A stretch of DNA of 64,000 nucleotides from Anaerovirgula multivorans (GCF_900188145.1 NZ_FZOJ01000022.1:20488-84487), one strand, 5' to 3'; counted from the first letter of the stretch, positions 7,538-17,088 are shown. Translations and numbers: made by a program. The notes: generated by a model not told the origin, from the sequence alone.

Positions 7538-8524
7538 CTAATTATTTCTATTCTCATGATGCTGATCCATAGCATACAACTTCGTAATGATTTGAGTACT
7601 AATTTCATCTACACTTTTATCATCAGTTTGTATAGCCACATCAGCTGAATCATTGTAGGCCTGATTTCTCTGTTTTAACAGACTCCGTATCCCCTCTAGG
7701 CTCATTTGTCCCTTTAGCACAGGTCTTGTATCATCCTGACTAATTCTTTCATAAAGAGTCTCAGGCTGAGCTGTAAGTAGTATGATTTTGCCATTTTGTC
7801 TTAGGTTTTCAACATTTTCTTCCTTTAACACTACACCTCCACCACAGAAAATAATAGTGTTTTTAAGTTGACTGACTTCTGCTACAACTTCCTTCTCAAG
7901 TTTTCTAAAGTGGGCTTCACCAAATTTTTTAAATATCTCCTTTATTGACATCCCCGCTTTTTCTTGGATCATGGCATCTGTATCTCTACATCCCATCTCT
8001 AGCTTTCGGGATAAATCTCTTCCTACAGTAGATTTACCAGTTCCCATGAATCCAACCAATACAATATTATAGGGGAAAAGCTTCTTAGATTGTAAACCTC
8101 TACTTATCTTCAATATTTCCCTCAGTAAATGCTCTACTTCATCAGCAAAATGACTCTCATTTAAATTTGATAGAGCTTTTTCTAAAATTTGTTGTTCCCT
8201 TTGTGCATGAAGAATAGGTAGGTTATTTTTCCTTTTATTATCTAAAACCTCCATAACTAGTTCCATTCGTCGTTGAAAAATTTGTACCAAGGCTTTGTCA
8301 CATTCATCAATCTCTTTTCTTAATACGTCTATTTGGTCCAGAGGACTCACCGTCCTTTTCTTATTCATATCACTGTTTTCCTCTAAAGATAGCTTTTTAA
8401 TAAGATAGGAATAGTTCACTGTATTATCTTCATGTAAATAAGGTTTTCTAATAAAGTTACTAATTATTCTTTCTTTATTTTCCATTTCTTCCTCTTCTAA
8501 TTGATGTTTTGCCGGTATTACCAT
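7538..8524 (-). CDS. aroK: Chorismate mutase (AroQ) - shikimate kinase fusion
   Basis: 328 residues in three parts. Residues 1-60 are an unrecognised charged extension (KHQLEEEEMENKERI). Residues about 61-150 are an AroQ-type chorismate mutase helix bundle (LDQIDVLRKEIDECDKALVQIFQRRMELVMEV, then a K-x8-R-E pattern). Residues about 153-320 are shikimate kinase, with P-loop GFMGTGKST, RDTDAMI, FRKLEKEV, CGGGVV and the lid arginine in DDTRPVLKG. The protein phosphorylates shikimate and converts chorismate to prephenate, the branch point to Phe and Tyr. GGAGG lies 8 nt before the ATG. It is preceded by its own promoter, an aromatic leader peptide and a terminator, so it is probably attenuated. 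Confidence 0.92.
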   Translation of the reverse strand: MVIPAKHQLEEEEMENKERIISNFIRKPYLHEDNTVNYSYLIKKLSLEENSDMNKKRTVSPLDQIDVLRKEIDECDKALVQIFQRRMELVMEVLDNKRKNNLPILHAQREQQILEKALSNLNESHFADEVEHLLREILKISRGLQSKKLFPYNIVLVGFMGTGKSTVGRDLSRKLEMGCRDTDAMIQEKAGMSIKEIFKKFGEAHFRKLEKEVVAEVSQLKNTIIFCGGGVVLKEENVENLRQNGKIILLTAQPETLYERISQDDTRPVLKGQMSLEGIRSLLKQRNQAYNDSADVAIQTDDKSVDEISTQIITKLYAMDQHHENRNN

Positions 8525-8628
8525 AATATAACCTCCATTTTTATAAATTTATATATGAACCTATTTATTATCCTTGAAGCTTTTTGATTTTATGTTGTAA
8601 ATTATTTAGTACTTTATCTACCCAAAAT

Positions 8629-8660
8629 AAAAAAGAAGATTCCTCTAAGAATCTCCTTTT
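8629..8660 (-). terminator. Attenuator terminator of the aroK leader, with competing hairpin to 8673
   Basis: On the minus strand AAAAGGAGATTC (8660-8649) pairs with GAATCTTCTTTT, followed by a U-tract to 8629. An alternative hairpin CTTTT/AAAAG (8673-8669 with 8660-8656) uses the 5' arm of the terminator and would act as antiterminator. It begins about 38 nt after the leader-peptide stop codon, before the aroK start at 8524. Confidence 0.7.
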
Positions 8661-8697
8661 GTTTATAGAAAAGTGTTAGTATTTTTCTACACTATGT

Positions 8698-8853
8698 TCA
8701 TGCTAATCTATATTCCAAATTATCTCTTAGAAAGAGCTTACTATATCTATTAAGTTTCAATGTAAAGTAACCAGCGCTATAAAAATAAAAGCCCCAGTAA
8801 AAGTTAAAATAATAGATGTAGTTTTGACAGCCTTTTCTAATTTTCTCTAACAT
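8698..8853 (-). CDS. Aromatic-rich leader peptide of aroK (51 aa)
   Basis: An ATG at 8851-8853 with AGAGGA upstream opens a 51-codon frame ending in TGA at 8698-8700. Residues 12-30 read YIYYFNFYWGFYFYSAGYF, and roughly a third of the whole peptide is Tyr, Phe or Trp. It matches the leaders of the two DAHP synthase genes on the other strand, including ML-x4-RK at the start and NRY-x3-FLR after the aromatic block. 35 consecutive nucleotides (8820-8786) are identical to 21642-21676. It lies between a perfect promoter and a terminator ahead of aroK. The proposed role is that ribosome stalling at Tyr/Phe/Trp codons prevents termination. A small membrane peptide is the alternative reading. Confidence 0.8.
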   Translation of the reverse strand: MLEKIRKGCQNYIYYFNFYWGFYFYSAGYFTLKLNRYSKLFLRDNLEYRLA

Positions 8854-8905
8854 GGTAATCCTCTTTTCAAGCTATATTATTTATATTTTTTAAAATATTA
8901 ATAAA

Positions 8906-8934
8906 ATTATACGTAATATTTATAAATGTGTCAA
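8906..8934 (-). promoter_or_regulatory. Sigma-A promoter of the aroK leader
   Basis: On the minus strand TTGACA (8934-8929), a 17-bp spacer and TATAAT (8911-8906), both exact consensus. The -35 lies just after the aroB stop codon, so aroK-aroD can be transcribed independently of the upstream trp-aro operon. Confidence 0.8.
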
Positions 8935-8961
8935 GGTAACTTTTTGTCATAATTAAATTTT

Positions 8962-10014
8962 TTAAGCAATACTAATTATTTCTTCTCTAGTCAATAGCAC
9001 TTCTGTTACTTTTCCTTTTCCCTCTGGCAAAATAAAGGATATCTTTCCGTCTTTATTTTTCTTATCCTTCATCATACAATCAATCAATACAGGCAAAGGG
9101 GTTCTATATATCTCTAATGAAATCCCTGTTTTTCTAATAGTTTCACTGATTTGCTTATAATAGGATTCATCAATGTACCCCAATTTCTTTGCCATAAGGG
9201 CTTCATAATACATTCCAATTAGTACTGCCTCTCCATGGGTGTAGTTTTTATAATGAGTGGCTGTCTCTAGGGCATGGCCTATGGTATGTCCATAGTTCAG
9301 AATTTTACGGAGCCCTTCCTCCTTTTCATCCTTTGAAACAACTTCAGCCTTGATTTCACAGCATCTTTTTATCACTTTTATGATCACTTCCTCTTCTAAT
9401 GCGAAGAGTTTAGAAAGATTTTTATTAATATATTCTAAAAAATTATAGTCATAAATAATACCGTATTTGATTACTTCTCCAATTCCGCTGATTAGCTCCC
9501 TTTTCGAAAGAGTACTTAAGGTTTCTACATCGATTACAACTGTCTGAGGCTGATAAAAACTTCCCACGATATTTTTTCCTTGTGGCATATTTACCCCCGT
9601 CTTTCCCCCTACACTGCTATCCACCTGTGCCAATAGTGTTGTTGGCACTTGAATAAAGGGAATACCACGCATATAAATTGAAGCGCAAAATCCTGCTATA
9701 TCACCTACTACCCCACCACCTAATGCGATCACCTTCGATCTTCTAGTTAAACCGTATTCCAGCATAGTTTTTAGAAGATACTCCACTGTCTGCAGGTTTT
9801 TACTGCCTTCTCCTGATGGAATAACAATTTTCTCTACTTTTCTATCTTTCAGCAGTTGCATCAGCTTTTGACCATATAGAACATCCACATTCTCGTCAGT
9901 GACAATAACCCACCTATCCCCTTCTCCTAAGAAATCCTGAAGGTTTCCAAGTAAGCCTCTATCTATACTTATCATATAGCTATTATCATTTAAATCTATA
10001 AACAATCTTTCCAT
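8962..10014 (-). CDS. aroB: 3-dehydroquinate synthase
   Basis: 350 residues, normal length. The NAD- and metal-dependent enzyme cyclises DAHP to 3-dehydroquinate, step two of the shikimate pathway. Visible are PSGEGSKNLQTVEYL, ALGGGVVGDIAGFCASIYMRG, VPTTLLAQVDSSVGGKTGVN, the metal-ligand segment GEVIKYGIIYD, and NYGHTIGHALE with HGEAVLIGMYYE. The gene overlaps the end of aroC by 19 nt, so translation is probably coupled. GGAGGAGATT precedes the ATG. A new promoter starts immediately downstream. Confidence 0.95.
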   Translation of the reverse strand: MERLFIDLNDNSYMISIDRGLLGNLQDFLGEGDRWVIVTDENVDVLYGQKLMQLLKDRKVEKIVIPSGEGSKNLQTVEYLLKTMLEYGLTRRSKVIALGGGVVGDIAGFCASIYMRGIPFIQVPTTLLAQVDSSVGGKTGVNMPQGKNIVGSFYQPQTVVIDVETLSTLSKRELISGIGEVIKYGIIYDYNFLEYINKNLSKLFALEEEVIIKVIKRCCEIKAEVVSKDEKEEGLRKILNYGHTIGHALETATHYKNYTHGEAVLIGMYYEALMAKKLGYIDESYYKQISETIRKTGISLEIYRTPLPVLIDCMMKDKKNKDGKISFILPEGKGKVTEVLLTREEIISIA

Positions 10015-11132
10015 CGCTTTGTAATCTCCTCCAAAGAATCTGAACCATATTTGTTTAAAAACTCCTGAGCAATTACAGTAATCGCTACCATTTCCCCCAC
10101 AACAGAGGCCGCTGGTACCGCACAGGTATCACTTCTTTCCACCGTTGCCAAAACAGCTTCCTTTGTTTCAATATCCACAGTTCTAAGAGGGGTGTACAAA
10201 GTAGGTATCGGCTTCATAGCACATCGAATCATGATGTTTTCTCCATTAGACATACCCCCTTCTATACCTCCCGCATGATTACTTTCTCTATAATAGCCTT
10301 TATCAGGGCTATGAAAGATTTCATCATGAACAAGAGAACCTCTCTTTTCAGCATTTTGAAATCCATAACCAGTTTCTACTCCCTTGATGGCCTGAATTCC
10401 CATTAGAGCATAGGCTAGTTTTGCATCCAATTTTCTATCCCATTGTACATAGCTTCCTAATCCTGCCGGCACACCAGTTACATGAATCTCAAAAACTCCA
10501 CCTAAGGAATTTCCCTCTTCCTTTGCCCTTTTTATTTCTTCTATCATAGCTAATTCTACTGCCTCATCACAGCATCGTACCTCCGAAGCTTCCGCCAGCT
10601 CTATCTTCTCTATATCTTCAACTTTTTCTTGAAGGAATGCTTCTCCGATTGCAGTTACATGACTGACTACTTTTATGTTAAAGTTCTGTAACAGCTGTCG
10701 GGCTATACTTCCTATTGCCACCCGCACAGCAGTTTCTCTAGCACTGCTTCTTTCTAATACGTTTCGAACATCTTCAAATCCATATTTCATTGCTCCAGTT
10801 AAATCCGCATGCCCAGGTCTAGGTTCTGTTACTTTTCGTGTTTCTCCATCTACATCTACAGGATTCATATAGGGTTTCCAGTTTTCATAATCTTTATTCT
10901 CGATAAGGAAGGAAATGGGACTTCCTAAGGTTTTACCTCCCCTTATACCAGAAAGGATTTCCACCCGATCCTTCTCAATTTTCATTCTTCCACCTCGACC
11001 ATAGCCTTTTTGTCTTCTAGCCAAGTCTTTATTGATTTCTTCTATGTCTATCTTCACATTGGCTGGGAATCCCTCTACAACCCCTACTAATCCTTTACCA
11101 TGAGACTCTCCAGCGGTAATTAATCGAAACAT
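9996..11132 (-). CDS. aroC: Chorismate synthase
   Basis: 378 residues. It converts 5-enolpyruvylshikimate-3-phosphate to chorismate using reduced FMN. Family signatures are GESHGKGLVGVVEGFPA near the N terminus, RRQKGYGRGGRMKIEKD, RPGHADLTGAMKYGF, SSARETAVRVAIGSIA, NHAGGIEGGMSNGENI and the C-terminal RSDTCAVPAASVVGE. It follows pheA by 14 nt and overlaps aroB. It is part of the leftward aroA-pheA-aroC-aroB block. Confidence 0.96.
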   Translation of the reverse strand: MFRLITAGESHGKGLVGVVEGFPANVKIDIEEINKDLARRQKGYGRGGRMKIEKDRVEILSGIRGGKTLGSPISFLIENKDYENWKPYMNPVDVDGETRKVTEPRPGHADLTGAMKYGFEDVRNVLERSSARETAVRVAIGSIARQLLQNFNIKVVSHVTAIGEAFLQEKVEDIEKIELAEASEVRCCDEAVELAMIEEIKRAKEEGNSLGGVFEIHVTGVPAGLGSYVQWDRKLDAKLAYALMGIQAIKGVETGYGFQNAEKRGSLVHDEIFHSPDKGYYRESNHAGGIEGGMSNGENIMIRCAMKPIPTLYTPLRTVDIETKEAVLATVERSDTCAVPAASVVGEMVAITVIAQEFLNKYGSDSLEEITKRWKDCL

Positions 11133-11146
11133 ACCTACATCACTCC

Positions 11147-11968
11147 TTAAAAGACCCTTCCTATGGGATAGGACCCAAAAATCTTTAACTTATTTGTCAT
11201 CTTTTCAATATTGCTTAATACCTTCTTAGCCTTTATGGCCTCTTTATGGCCTTCAAAATCAACGTAAAAAATATATTTTCCTAACTCTGTTTTAGCTGGT
11301 CGTGATTCTACTCGAGTTAAATTGATTCTTTCTTCTGCAAATTCCCTCAATACATTATATAAGCTACCTGGAAAATCATCATGAAAGGAAAAAGCAATAG
11401 AGGTTTTATCCCTTCCAGTAGGTATCGTATCTTTTCTACCAATAATTACAAATCGAGTTTGATTATTAACATTGTCCTGTATATCTCTATATAGTATTTT
11501 TAAACCATTGTTTTCTGCCGCCCAACTGTTGGCGATAGCCCCATATTCCTTACCTTTTTCCCTTGCTATTTTACAAGCCTCAGAGGTGCTTCCACAGGGC
11601 CTTAGGACTACCTGTGGAAAATGATTCACCATAAATTCTCTGCACTGTTCCAATGGTTGAGGATGAGATAATACATAGCGCAGCTCCTTTATATTTTCTC
11701 CTATACTCAATAGATTTAGTCTCACTTGAAGGATCATTTCTCCTTGGATTCTAGAAACAACTGTATTCATTAACCCATCCATTACTTGGGTAACAGCTCC
11801 TTCTGTAGAGTTTTCTATCGGCAGAATTCCAGCTTCAATACTTCCCTCCTCTACTGCTGTGATAATCTGTCGAAAGGTCTTCATTGCTATGATATTTCCC
11901 TTAGGCAGATAGTGTTTTGCAGCTATATAACTATAGGAGCCCTCCGGCCCCAAATACCCTAACTCCAT
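11147..11968 (-). CDS. pheA: Prephenate dehydratase with ACT domain
   Basis: 273 residues; a monofunctional dehydratase that makes phenylpyruvate for Phe synthesis. The catalytic domain shows GYLGPEGSYSYIAA, LPIENSTEGAVTQVMD and the NNQTRFVIIGRK motif. The C-terminal ACT domain (from about residue 195, TSIAFSFHDDFPGSLYNVLREF) carries the ESRP motif (VESRPAKTELGKYIFYVDFEG), which normally binds phenylalanine for feedback inhibition. No chorismate mutase domain is fused here; that activity is on the aroK product. Confidence 0.95.
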   Translation of the reverse strand: MELGYLGPEGSYSYIAAKHYLPKGNIIAMKTFRQIITAVEEGSIEAGILPIENSTEGAVTQVMDGLMNTVVSRIQGEMILQVRLNLLSIGENIKELRYVLSHPQPLEQCREFMVNHFPQVVLRPCGSTSEACKIAREKGKEYGAIANSWAAENNGLKILYRDIQDNVNNQTRFVIIGRKDTIPTGRDKTSIAFSFHDDFPGSLYNVLREFAEERINLTRVESRPAKTELGKYIFYVDFEGHKEAIKAKKVLSNIEKMTNKLKIFGSYPIGRVF

Positions 11969-11983
11969 CTTACCCCTTCCTTC

Positions 11984-13261
11984 CTATTTTGCAATCTCTT
12001 TCAATGTCTCTTCAAATCCTGGAAAGGACACTGCAATGCATTCACTATTTTGAATTTCTACAGGGGCATTAGCAAACAACCCTGCAATCGCCATTGCCAT
12101 GGCTATACGATGATCTCCGTAGCTTTCTATCTGTCCTCCACCGATTTCATTAGGTCCTTCTATTTCCATGCCATCAGATAGCTCTGTCGCCTGTATACCT
12201 AGTTTTTTCATTTCTGTCACCATGGAAGTAATACGATTGGATTCTTTTACCTTTAATTCCTCTGCTCCAGTAATGGTGGTTTTACCCTCTGCCACTGCTG
12301 CTATCACCGCAATCACAGGAATTTCATCGATTAGTCTAGGCATAATTTCTTTTGTTAAGCTTGTAGCCTTTAGCTTTTTGCCCTTTACAATAATGTCCCC
12401 GATTTCTTCTCCGCCGCTTGTAAATAGATTATCTATTTCAATATCCGCCCCCATAGCCTTTAAAACATCAATAATCCCTGTTCGAGTAGGATTTAATCCT
12501 ACCCTTTCAATGATTAAGTGAGAACCTGGGATTGCAGCAGCCGCTGCCATAAAGAAGGCTGCTGATGAAATATCCCCTGGCACCTGTATGTCTTGCCCAA
12601 AAAGCTCTGATTTTTCCAAGGTTACTACACCATTTTCTCTTTTAATATTGGCGCCTAAGGAGGTCAGCATATTTTCTGTATGGTCTCGGGAAACAATTTC
12701 TTCCCGTACTATAGTATTTCCTTCACTATAAAGTCCTGCCAATAGGATGGCCGACTTCACCTGAGCGCTGGAAACAGGTGATGCGTAGTCAATCGCCTTT
12801 AGGTTGCCTCCCCTAATGACTAAGGGAGCTAAGTTTCCTTTATCTCTACCTTCTATGGTGGCCCCCATTTGTCTTAGGGGTGTGGCAATTCTCGCCATAG
12901 GTCTTTTTCTCAAGGAGCCGTCTCCTGTAACAATGGTTAAAAATTCTTGTCCCGCCAATATGCCAGAAAGAAGTCGCATCGTGGTTCCAGAATTTCCAGC
13001 ATCCAAAACGTTCTCCGGCTCCTTCAGTCCATTCAAGCCTTTACCATCTATAACGATCTCTTCACCTTTATCTTCAATTTCGATTCCTAATCCTTGAAAG
13101 CAAGCAATTGTACTTAAGCAATCCTCTCCTCTCAAAAATCCGCTTACCCTACTAGTACCTTTACTGATACTTGAGAGCATAACGGCTCTATGAGAAATAG
13201 ATTTGTCTCCTGGTATTGTGATTTTTCCTTCTAGTTTATGAATTTTGTGGGTTGCAAACAT
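11984..13261 (-). CDS. aroA: EPSP synthase (3-phosphoshikimate 1-carboxyvinyltransferase)
   Basis: About 425 residues. It transfers enolpyruvate from PEP to shikimate-3-phosphate. Motifs seen: GDKSISHRAVMLSS, LDAGNSGTTMRLLSGIL, GDGSLRKRPMARI, VSSAQVKSAILLAGLYSEG, PGDISSAAFFMAAAA, DEIPVIAVIAAVAEG, KESNRI and YGDHRIAMAMAIAG. Two ATGs lie six nt apart (13267 and 13261); AAGGAGAG fits the second better. The gene overlaps tyrA by about 25 nt. Confidence 0.95.
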   Translation of the reverse strand: MFATHKIHKLEGKITIPGDKSISHRAVMLSSISKGTSRVSGFLRGEDCLSTIACFQGLGIEIEDKGEEIVIDGKGLNGLKEPENVLDAGNSGTTMRLLSGILAGQEFLTIVTGDGSLRKRPMARIATPLRQMGATIEGRDKGNLAPLVIRGGNLKAIDYASPVSSAQVKSAILLAGLYSEGNTIVREEIVSRDHTENMLTSLGANIKRENGVVTLEKSELFGQDIQVPGDISSAAFFMAAAAAIPGSHLIIERVGLNPTRTGIIDVLKAMGADIEIDNLFTSGGEEIGDIIVKGKKLKATSLTKEIMPRLIDEIPVIAVIAAVAEGKTTITGAEELKVKESNRITSMVTEMKKLGIQATELSDGMEIEGPNEIGGGQIESYGDHRIAMAMAIAGLFANAPVEIQNSECIAVSFPGFEETLKEIAK

Positions 13262-14372
13262 CTTCATTCTCTCCTTTACGATAGGTTAAGGGGAAACTCC
13301 CTTTTTTTAATATCATAAGTGCTTTTTCCTGTTCATCTTTAGAGGAAAAGCCAATTCGTACTGCTCCCAACTCTCCTTCTCGAGCATGTAGTATCTCTAT
13401 CTCTTTAATATTAATATGGTTTGTACCAATCACTTGAGTAAGCTCCCCTAGTACCCCTGGTCGATCTTGAACATCGATAATCAGATCATAAAGAGGAGGA
13501 ATATAATCTCTGGCGGTATGGGGAATGCCATCACGAATACTCTTGGCTTTTTCTAAGGCTTCTAATACTTCTTCTTGCTTTCCTTCTAATAACTTGCTTT
13601 TAAAGTCTTGAAGCAATCCCTCTAAGGTTTTTATTCCTTCTAGCACTTCCCCTTTATTTAAGAAAAAGATGTCCTTCCACATGTTTGGGTTTCCTGCAGC
13701 AATTCTAGTCGTATCTCTAAAGCCTCCCCCCACAAAGGGAATATAGGAGGTGCTATTTCTTTTTTCTAATAAACTAGCCAGCAATACAGCAGCTAAGTGA
13801 GGAATGTGACTGATTTGTGCTACAATTTTATCATGCTCACGGGCCTCCACAATTACGGGATAAGCCCCTATGCCTTTCACCAGACTCTCTAGCTTTTCAA
13901 TAGTATCTCTTCTGGTATTGCCATTTGGTGTTAAAAAATAGTACGCATTTTCATAAAGAAAAGGTGTGGCAGCCTTGATGCCTCCTTTTTCTGAGCCTGC
14001 CATTGGATGTCCCCCTAAAAACTGAATATCCTTTGGCAAATGCCTAGCAACAGCTGTTTCCACATAGCCCTTTATACTGCCTACGTCTGTAATCACAACA
14101 CCTTTAGGGAGATAAGCTGCAATTTCCTTAAATACTTCATCATAGTATCCTACTGGCACCGCTATTACAATCAAGTCCGCATTTTTCACAGCTTCCTGAG
14201 GGACTTCGCAGGCAACATCAATGGCTCCCATAGCCTTAGCTTCTATCAATGCTTCTTTTGATAAGTCACATCCAATGATCTTACCCTGATAGCCTGACTT
14301 TTTTAAAGCTAATGATAAAGAACCTCCTATCAAGCCCATACCAATTATGAGTATTTCCTGAAATTGCTGCAT
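13236..14372 (-). CDS. tyrA: Prephenate dehydrogenase with ACT domain
   Basis: 378 residues. Oxidative decarboxylation of prephenate to 4-hydroxyphenylpyruvate for Tyr synthesis. The NAD-binding fold begins at ILIIGMGLIGGSLSLALKKSG; further features are VVITDVGSIKG, GGHPMAGSEKGG, HDKIVAQISHIPHLAA and FRDTTRIAAGNP. The C-terminal ACT domain (about residue 297 on, LIIDVQDRPGVLGELTQVI) suggests allosteric control. This is the first gene after trpA, and a promoter with its -35 over the trpA stop codon lies upstream. Confidence 0.95.
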   Translation of the reverse strand: MQQFQEILIIGMGLIGGSLSLALKKSGYQGKIIGCDLSKEALIEAKAMGAIDVACEVPQEAVKNADLIVIAVPVGYYDEVFKEIAAYLPKGVVITDVGSIKGYVETAVARHLPKDIQFLGGHPMAGSEKGGIKAATPFLYENAYYFLTPNGNTRRDTIEKLESLVKGIGAYPVIVEAREHDKIVAQISHIPHLAAVLLASLLEKRNSTSYIPFVGGGFRDTTRIAAGNPNMWKDIFFLNKGEVLEGIKTLEGLLQDFKSKLLEGKQEEVLEALEKAKSIRDGIPHTARDYIPPLYDLIIDVQDRPGVLGELTQVIGTNHINIKEIEILHAREGELGAVRIGFSSKDEQEKALMILKKGSFPLTYRKGENEDVCNPQNS

Positions 14373-14469
14373 TTTTCTTCTCTCCTTTGTGTTATAGATA
14401 TATACTTGTAAATTATTATTAACGTATAGAAGCTTAGATCTATATAGTTATCTGTGTTTTTAATTAATT

Positions 14470-14498
14470 ACTTTACTGAATATTATGTCACCTGTCAA
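14470..14498 (-). promoter_or_regulatory. Internal promoter for tyrA-aroA-pheA-aroC-aroB
   Basis: On the minus strand TTGACA (14498-14493), 17 bp, TAAAGT (14475-14470). The -35 hexamer contains the trpA stop codon. No strong terminator was seen between trpA and tyrA, so read-through from the trp operon and initiation here may both feed the downstream genes. Confidence 0.6.
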
Positions 14499-15295
14499 GC
14501 AATATTTTTTGCCTCATCTAATTTTTTAACAAAGTTAAATACTTTATCCTTCGATGTCTGATCCTCTAAACCCTCTTCAATTTTTTCAATAATTGCGCTT
14601 CCTACAATCAGTCCATCACAAAGATTTTTCAGTTTCCCTATCATTTCAGGAGAGGATATACCAAAGCCTAGAGCTGCTGGTACATCTGTATAAGTTTTTA
14701 CCTGGTTAATAAATTTTCCTAAGTCTACTTCAAATTTATCTCTTTTTCCCGTAACCCCCATAGAGGAAACACAGTATATAAATCCGCTGGCATCCGCTAC
14801 AATTTCTTTGATTCTTTCCTCAGAGGTTGGAGCTACTAGAGGTATCAAATCAACCGGATAGTTTTTCATCATTTCTTTTAACTCTCTCCTCTCCTCTAGG
14901 GGTAAGTCTGGTATAATCAGACCATCTATTCCTTTATCTTGGCAGAGATTTAGAAATTTCTCAAAGCCATATTTAAACACACAATTAAAATATACTAAAA
15001 ATACTAGAGGAATCTCTGTTTCTTTTCTTATGTCTTCAACCAATTGAAAAATGGCATCAATATCTGCTCCTGCCGCTAAAGCCCGTTGAGAAGCTCTTTG
15101 TACCACTGGCCCATCAGCTAAAGGATCAGAATAGGGAATGCCTAGTTCAATAATATCTGCCCCCGCCCGCTCCATTTCCAACACCAATTGCTGGGTACTT
15201 CCTAAATCAGGATCTCCAGCGGTTATATAGGTAATCAATGCCTTTTGTTTCTTCTCTTTTAGTATTTCAAACTTTTTTGTTATTCTACTCTTCAT
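14495..15295 (-). CDS. trpA: Tryptophan synthase alpha subunit
   Basis: 266 residues. It splits indole-3-glycerol phosphate to indole, passed to TrpB. Signature [30 protein letters not shown] contains the catalytic Glu and Asp (ELG and YSDP). [12 protein letters not shown] and [10 protein letters not shown], then VGSAIIE, complete the TIM barrel phosphate site. It overlaps the end of trpB by 11 nt. Confidence 0.96.
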   Translation of the reverse strand: MKSRITKKFEILKEKKQKALITYITAGDPDLGSTQQLVLEMERAGADIIELGIPYSDPLADGPVVQRASQRALAAGADIDAIFQLVEDIRKETEIPLVFLVYFNCVFKYGFEKFLNLCQDKGIDGLIIPDLPLEERRELKEMMKNYPVDLIPLVAPTSEERIKEIVADASGFIYCVSSMGVTGKRDKFEVDLGKFINQVKTYTDVPAALGFGISSPEMIGKLKNLCDGLIVGSAIIEKIEEGLEDQTSKDKVFNFVKKLDEAKNIA

Positions 15296-16484
15296 CTTCT
15301 TTTCCTCCTAACACTTTTCGTATTGTATGAATATCCTTATCTCCTCTACCAGATAGATTGACTACGATGATATCTTCTTTGCTGGTATTAGCCGCCATTT
15401 TCATTAAATAGGCGATAGCATGGGAGCTTTCTAATGCTGGTATGATTCCCTCTACCTTCGTTAGGTACTGAAATGCTTCTACCGCCTCTTGATCTGTAAC
15501 ACCCTCATAATGGACTCTGCCGATTTCATGGAAATATGCGTGTTCTGGTCCTATACCAGGATAGTCTAAACCAGCGGATATAGAGTGTACCGGCGTAATT
15601 TGCCCATTATCATCCTGCAGTAGATAGGTCATCATCCCATGGATTACCCCCATGGTGCCCTTGGTAATGGTTGCTGCATGCTTATCAGTATCTACCCCTA
15701 AACCTGCTGCCTCTACGCCATAGATAGCTACTTCTTTATCCTCAATAAAGGGATAGAATAATCCCATAGCATTGCTGCCTCCCCCAACACAAGCCACTAA
15801 ATAATCTGGCAATCTTCCTTCTACTGCTAAAATTTGTTCCTTTACCTCGTCTCCAATGATTCTCTGGAAGTCTCTTACCATAGTGGGATAAGGATGGGGC
15901 CCTACTACAGAACCAATCACATAAAAGGTATCTTCCACATTTGCTACCCAATCTCTTATGGCTTCATTGGTAGCATCCTTTAGGGTTCCTGTGCCGGATG
16001 TAACAGAATTCACCTTTGCCCCCAGCAATTCCATTTTAAATACATTTAATGCCTGTCTTTCTATATCCTCCTGTCCCATATATACTTCACACTGCAAGTC
16101 AAACATGGCACATATGGTGGCGGTGGCTACCCCATGCTGTCCCGCTCCTGTCTCAGCGACAATTCGTTTTTTTCCCATTCTTCTGGCCAATAGCACTTGC
16201 CCAATTACATTGTTGATTTTATGGGCTCCAGTATGGTTTAAATCCTCTCTTTTCAGGTAGATCTTTCCTCCGCCTAGCTTCTTTGTAAGATTTTCAGCAT
16301 AGTATAGAGGTGTAGGTCTTCCTGAGTATTCCTTAACATAATATTTATAAGCTTCTTGAAATTCGGCATCTTCCTTTGTCTTAATAAACTCCCTTTCTAA
16401 TTCTGTTAATGCATTCATCAATGTCTCTGGGACAAACTGTCCACCAAACTTTCCAAATCTTTTTGGTAATTCTTTAGCTATCAT
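15285..16484 (-). CDS. trpB: Tryptophan synthase beta subunit
   Basis: 399 residues. PLP enzyme condensing indole and serine to tryptophan. The PLP lysine is in [18 protein letters not shown]; other motifs are [57 protein letters not shown] and [11 protein letters not shown]. It is the standard TrpB1 form that pairs with TrpA. It overlaps trpF (upstream) by 11 nt. Confidence 0.97.
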   Translation of the reverse strand: MIAKELPKRFGKFGGQFVPETLMNALTELEREFIKTKEDAEFQEAYKYYVKEYSGRPTPLYYAENLTKKLGGGKIYLKREDLNHTGAHKINNVIGQVLLARRMGKKRIVAETGAGQHGVATATICAMFDLQCEVYMGQEDIERQALNVFKMELLGAKVNSVTSGTGTLKDATNEAIRDWVANVEDTFYVIGSVVGPHPYPTMVRDFQRIIGDEVKEQILAVEGRLPDYLVACVGGGSNAMGLFYPFIEDKEVAIYGVEAAGLGVDTDKHAATITKGTMGVIHGMMTYLLQDDNGQITPVHSISAGLDYPGIGPEHAYFHEIGRVHYEGVTDQEAVEAFQYLTKVEGIIPALESSHAIAYLMKMAANTSKEDIIVVNLSGRGDKDIHTIRKVLGGKEDEE

Positions 16485-17088
16485 GTGATCCCCTCACCTT
16501 TTCTATAAATTTCTTTATCTTTTCAAAATCCTTACATCCATCGGTTTCTACCCCGCTACTAACATCCACTACATGGGGCTTCATTTTTTCCACTGCCTCT
16601 TCAACATTTTCTGAACTTAGTCCTCCAGCCAATATGATCATTTTATTTTTATTTATGTCAGAATCTATATTCCAATCAAAGGCTTTTCCAGTTCCTCCCT
16701 GCTGTCCCTTCACATAAGTGTCCAACAAATAACCTCCTACTGAATATGCCTCTAATTCCTGGAAGCTCTCCTGATTCTTTATCCTAAAGGATTTCCATGT
16801 TTCCCGTGGAAGGCCTATAATGTCTTCAGGCTTTTCCTCTCCATGGAATTGCAACACATCTAAATCACAGGCCTCTGCTATTCTTCTAGCCTCCTCCATG
16901 GAAGGATTTACAAAGACCCCAACCTTTTTTATTCTCCTATCTAGTTTTTCTATTAGTTTTATAGCTTTTTTAGGAGTAATCTGTCTTTTACTGGTTGCAA
17001 ACACAAATCCTACATAGTCCGGCTTAAGCTCATTGACATAGGCTATGTCCTCTTCCCTTGTTAAACCACATATCTTTATCCTTGTCAT
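16474..17088 (-). CDS. trpF: Phosphoribosylanthranilate isomerase
   Basis: 204 residues. Amadori rearrangement of phosphoribosylanthranilate to CdRP. Motifs: [11 protein letters not shown] with the catalytic Cys, [38 protein letters not shown], and [14 protein letters not shown] at the end of the barrel. Overlaps trpC by 4 nt. Confidence 0.95.
   Translation of the reverse strand: MTRIKICGLTREEDIAYVNELKPDYVGFVFATSKRQITPKKAIKLIEKLDRRIKKVGVFVNPSMEEARRIAEACDLDVLQFHGEEKPEDIIGLPRETWKSFRIKNQESFQELEAYSVGGYLLDTYVKGQQGGTGKAFDWNIDSDINKNKMIILAGGLSSENVEEAVEKMKPHVVDVSSGVETDGCKDFEKIKKFIEKVRGSHDS

Noticed and set aside
12168..13097. Plus-strand open frames opposite aroA
   Set aside because: Codon-bias shadows of the aroA gene on the other strand; no ribosome sites.
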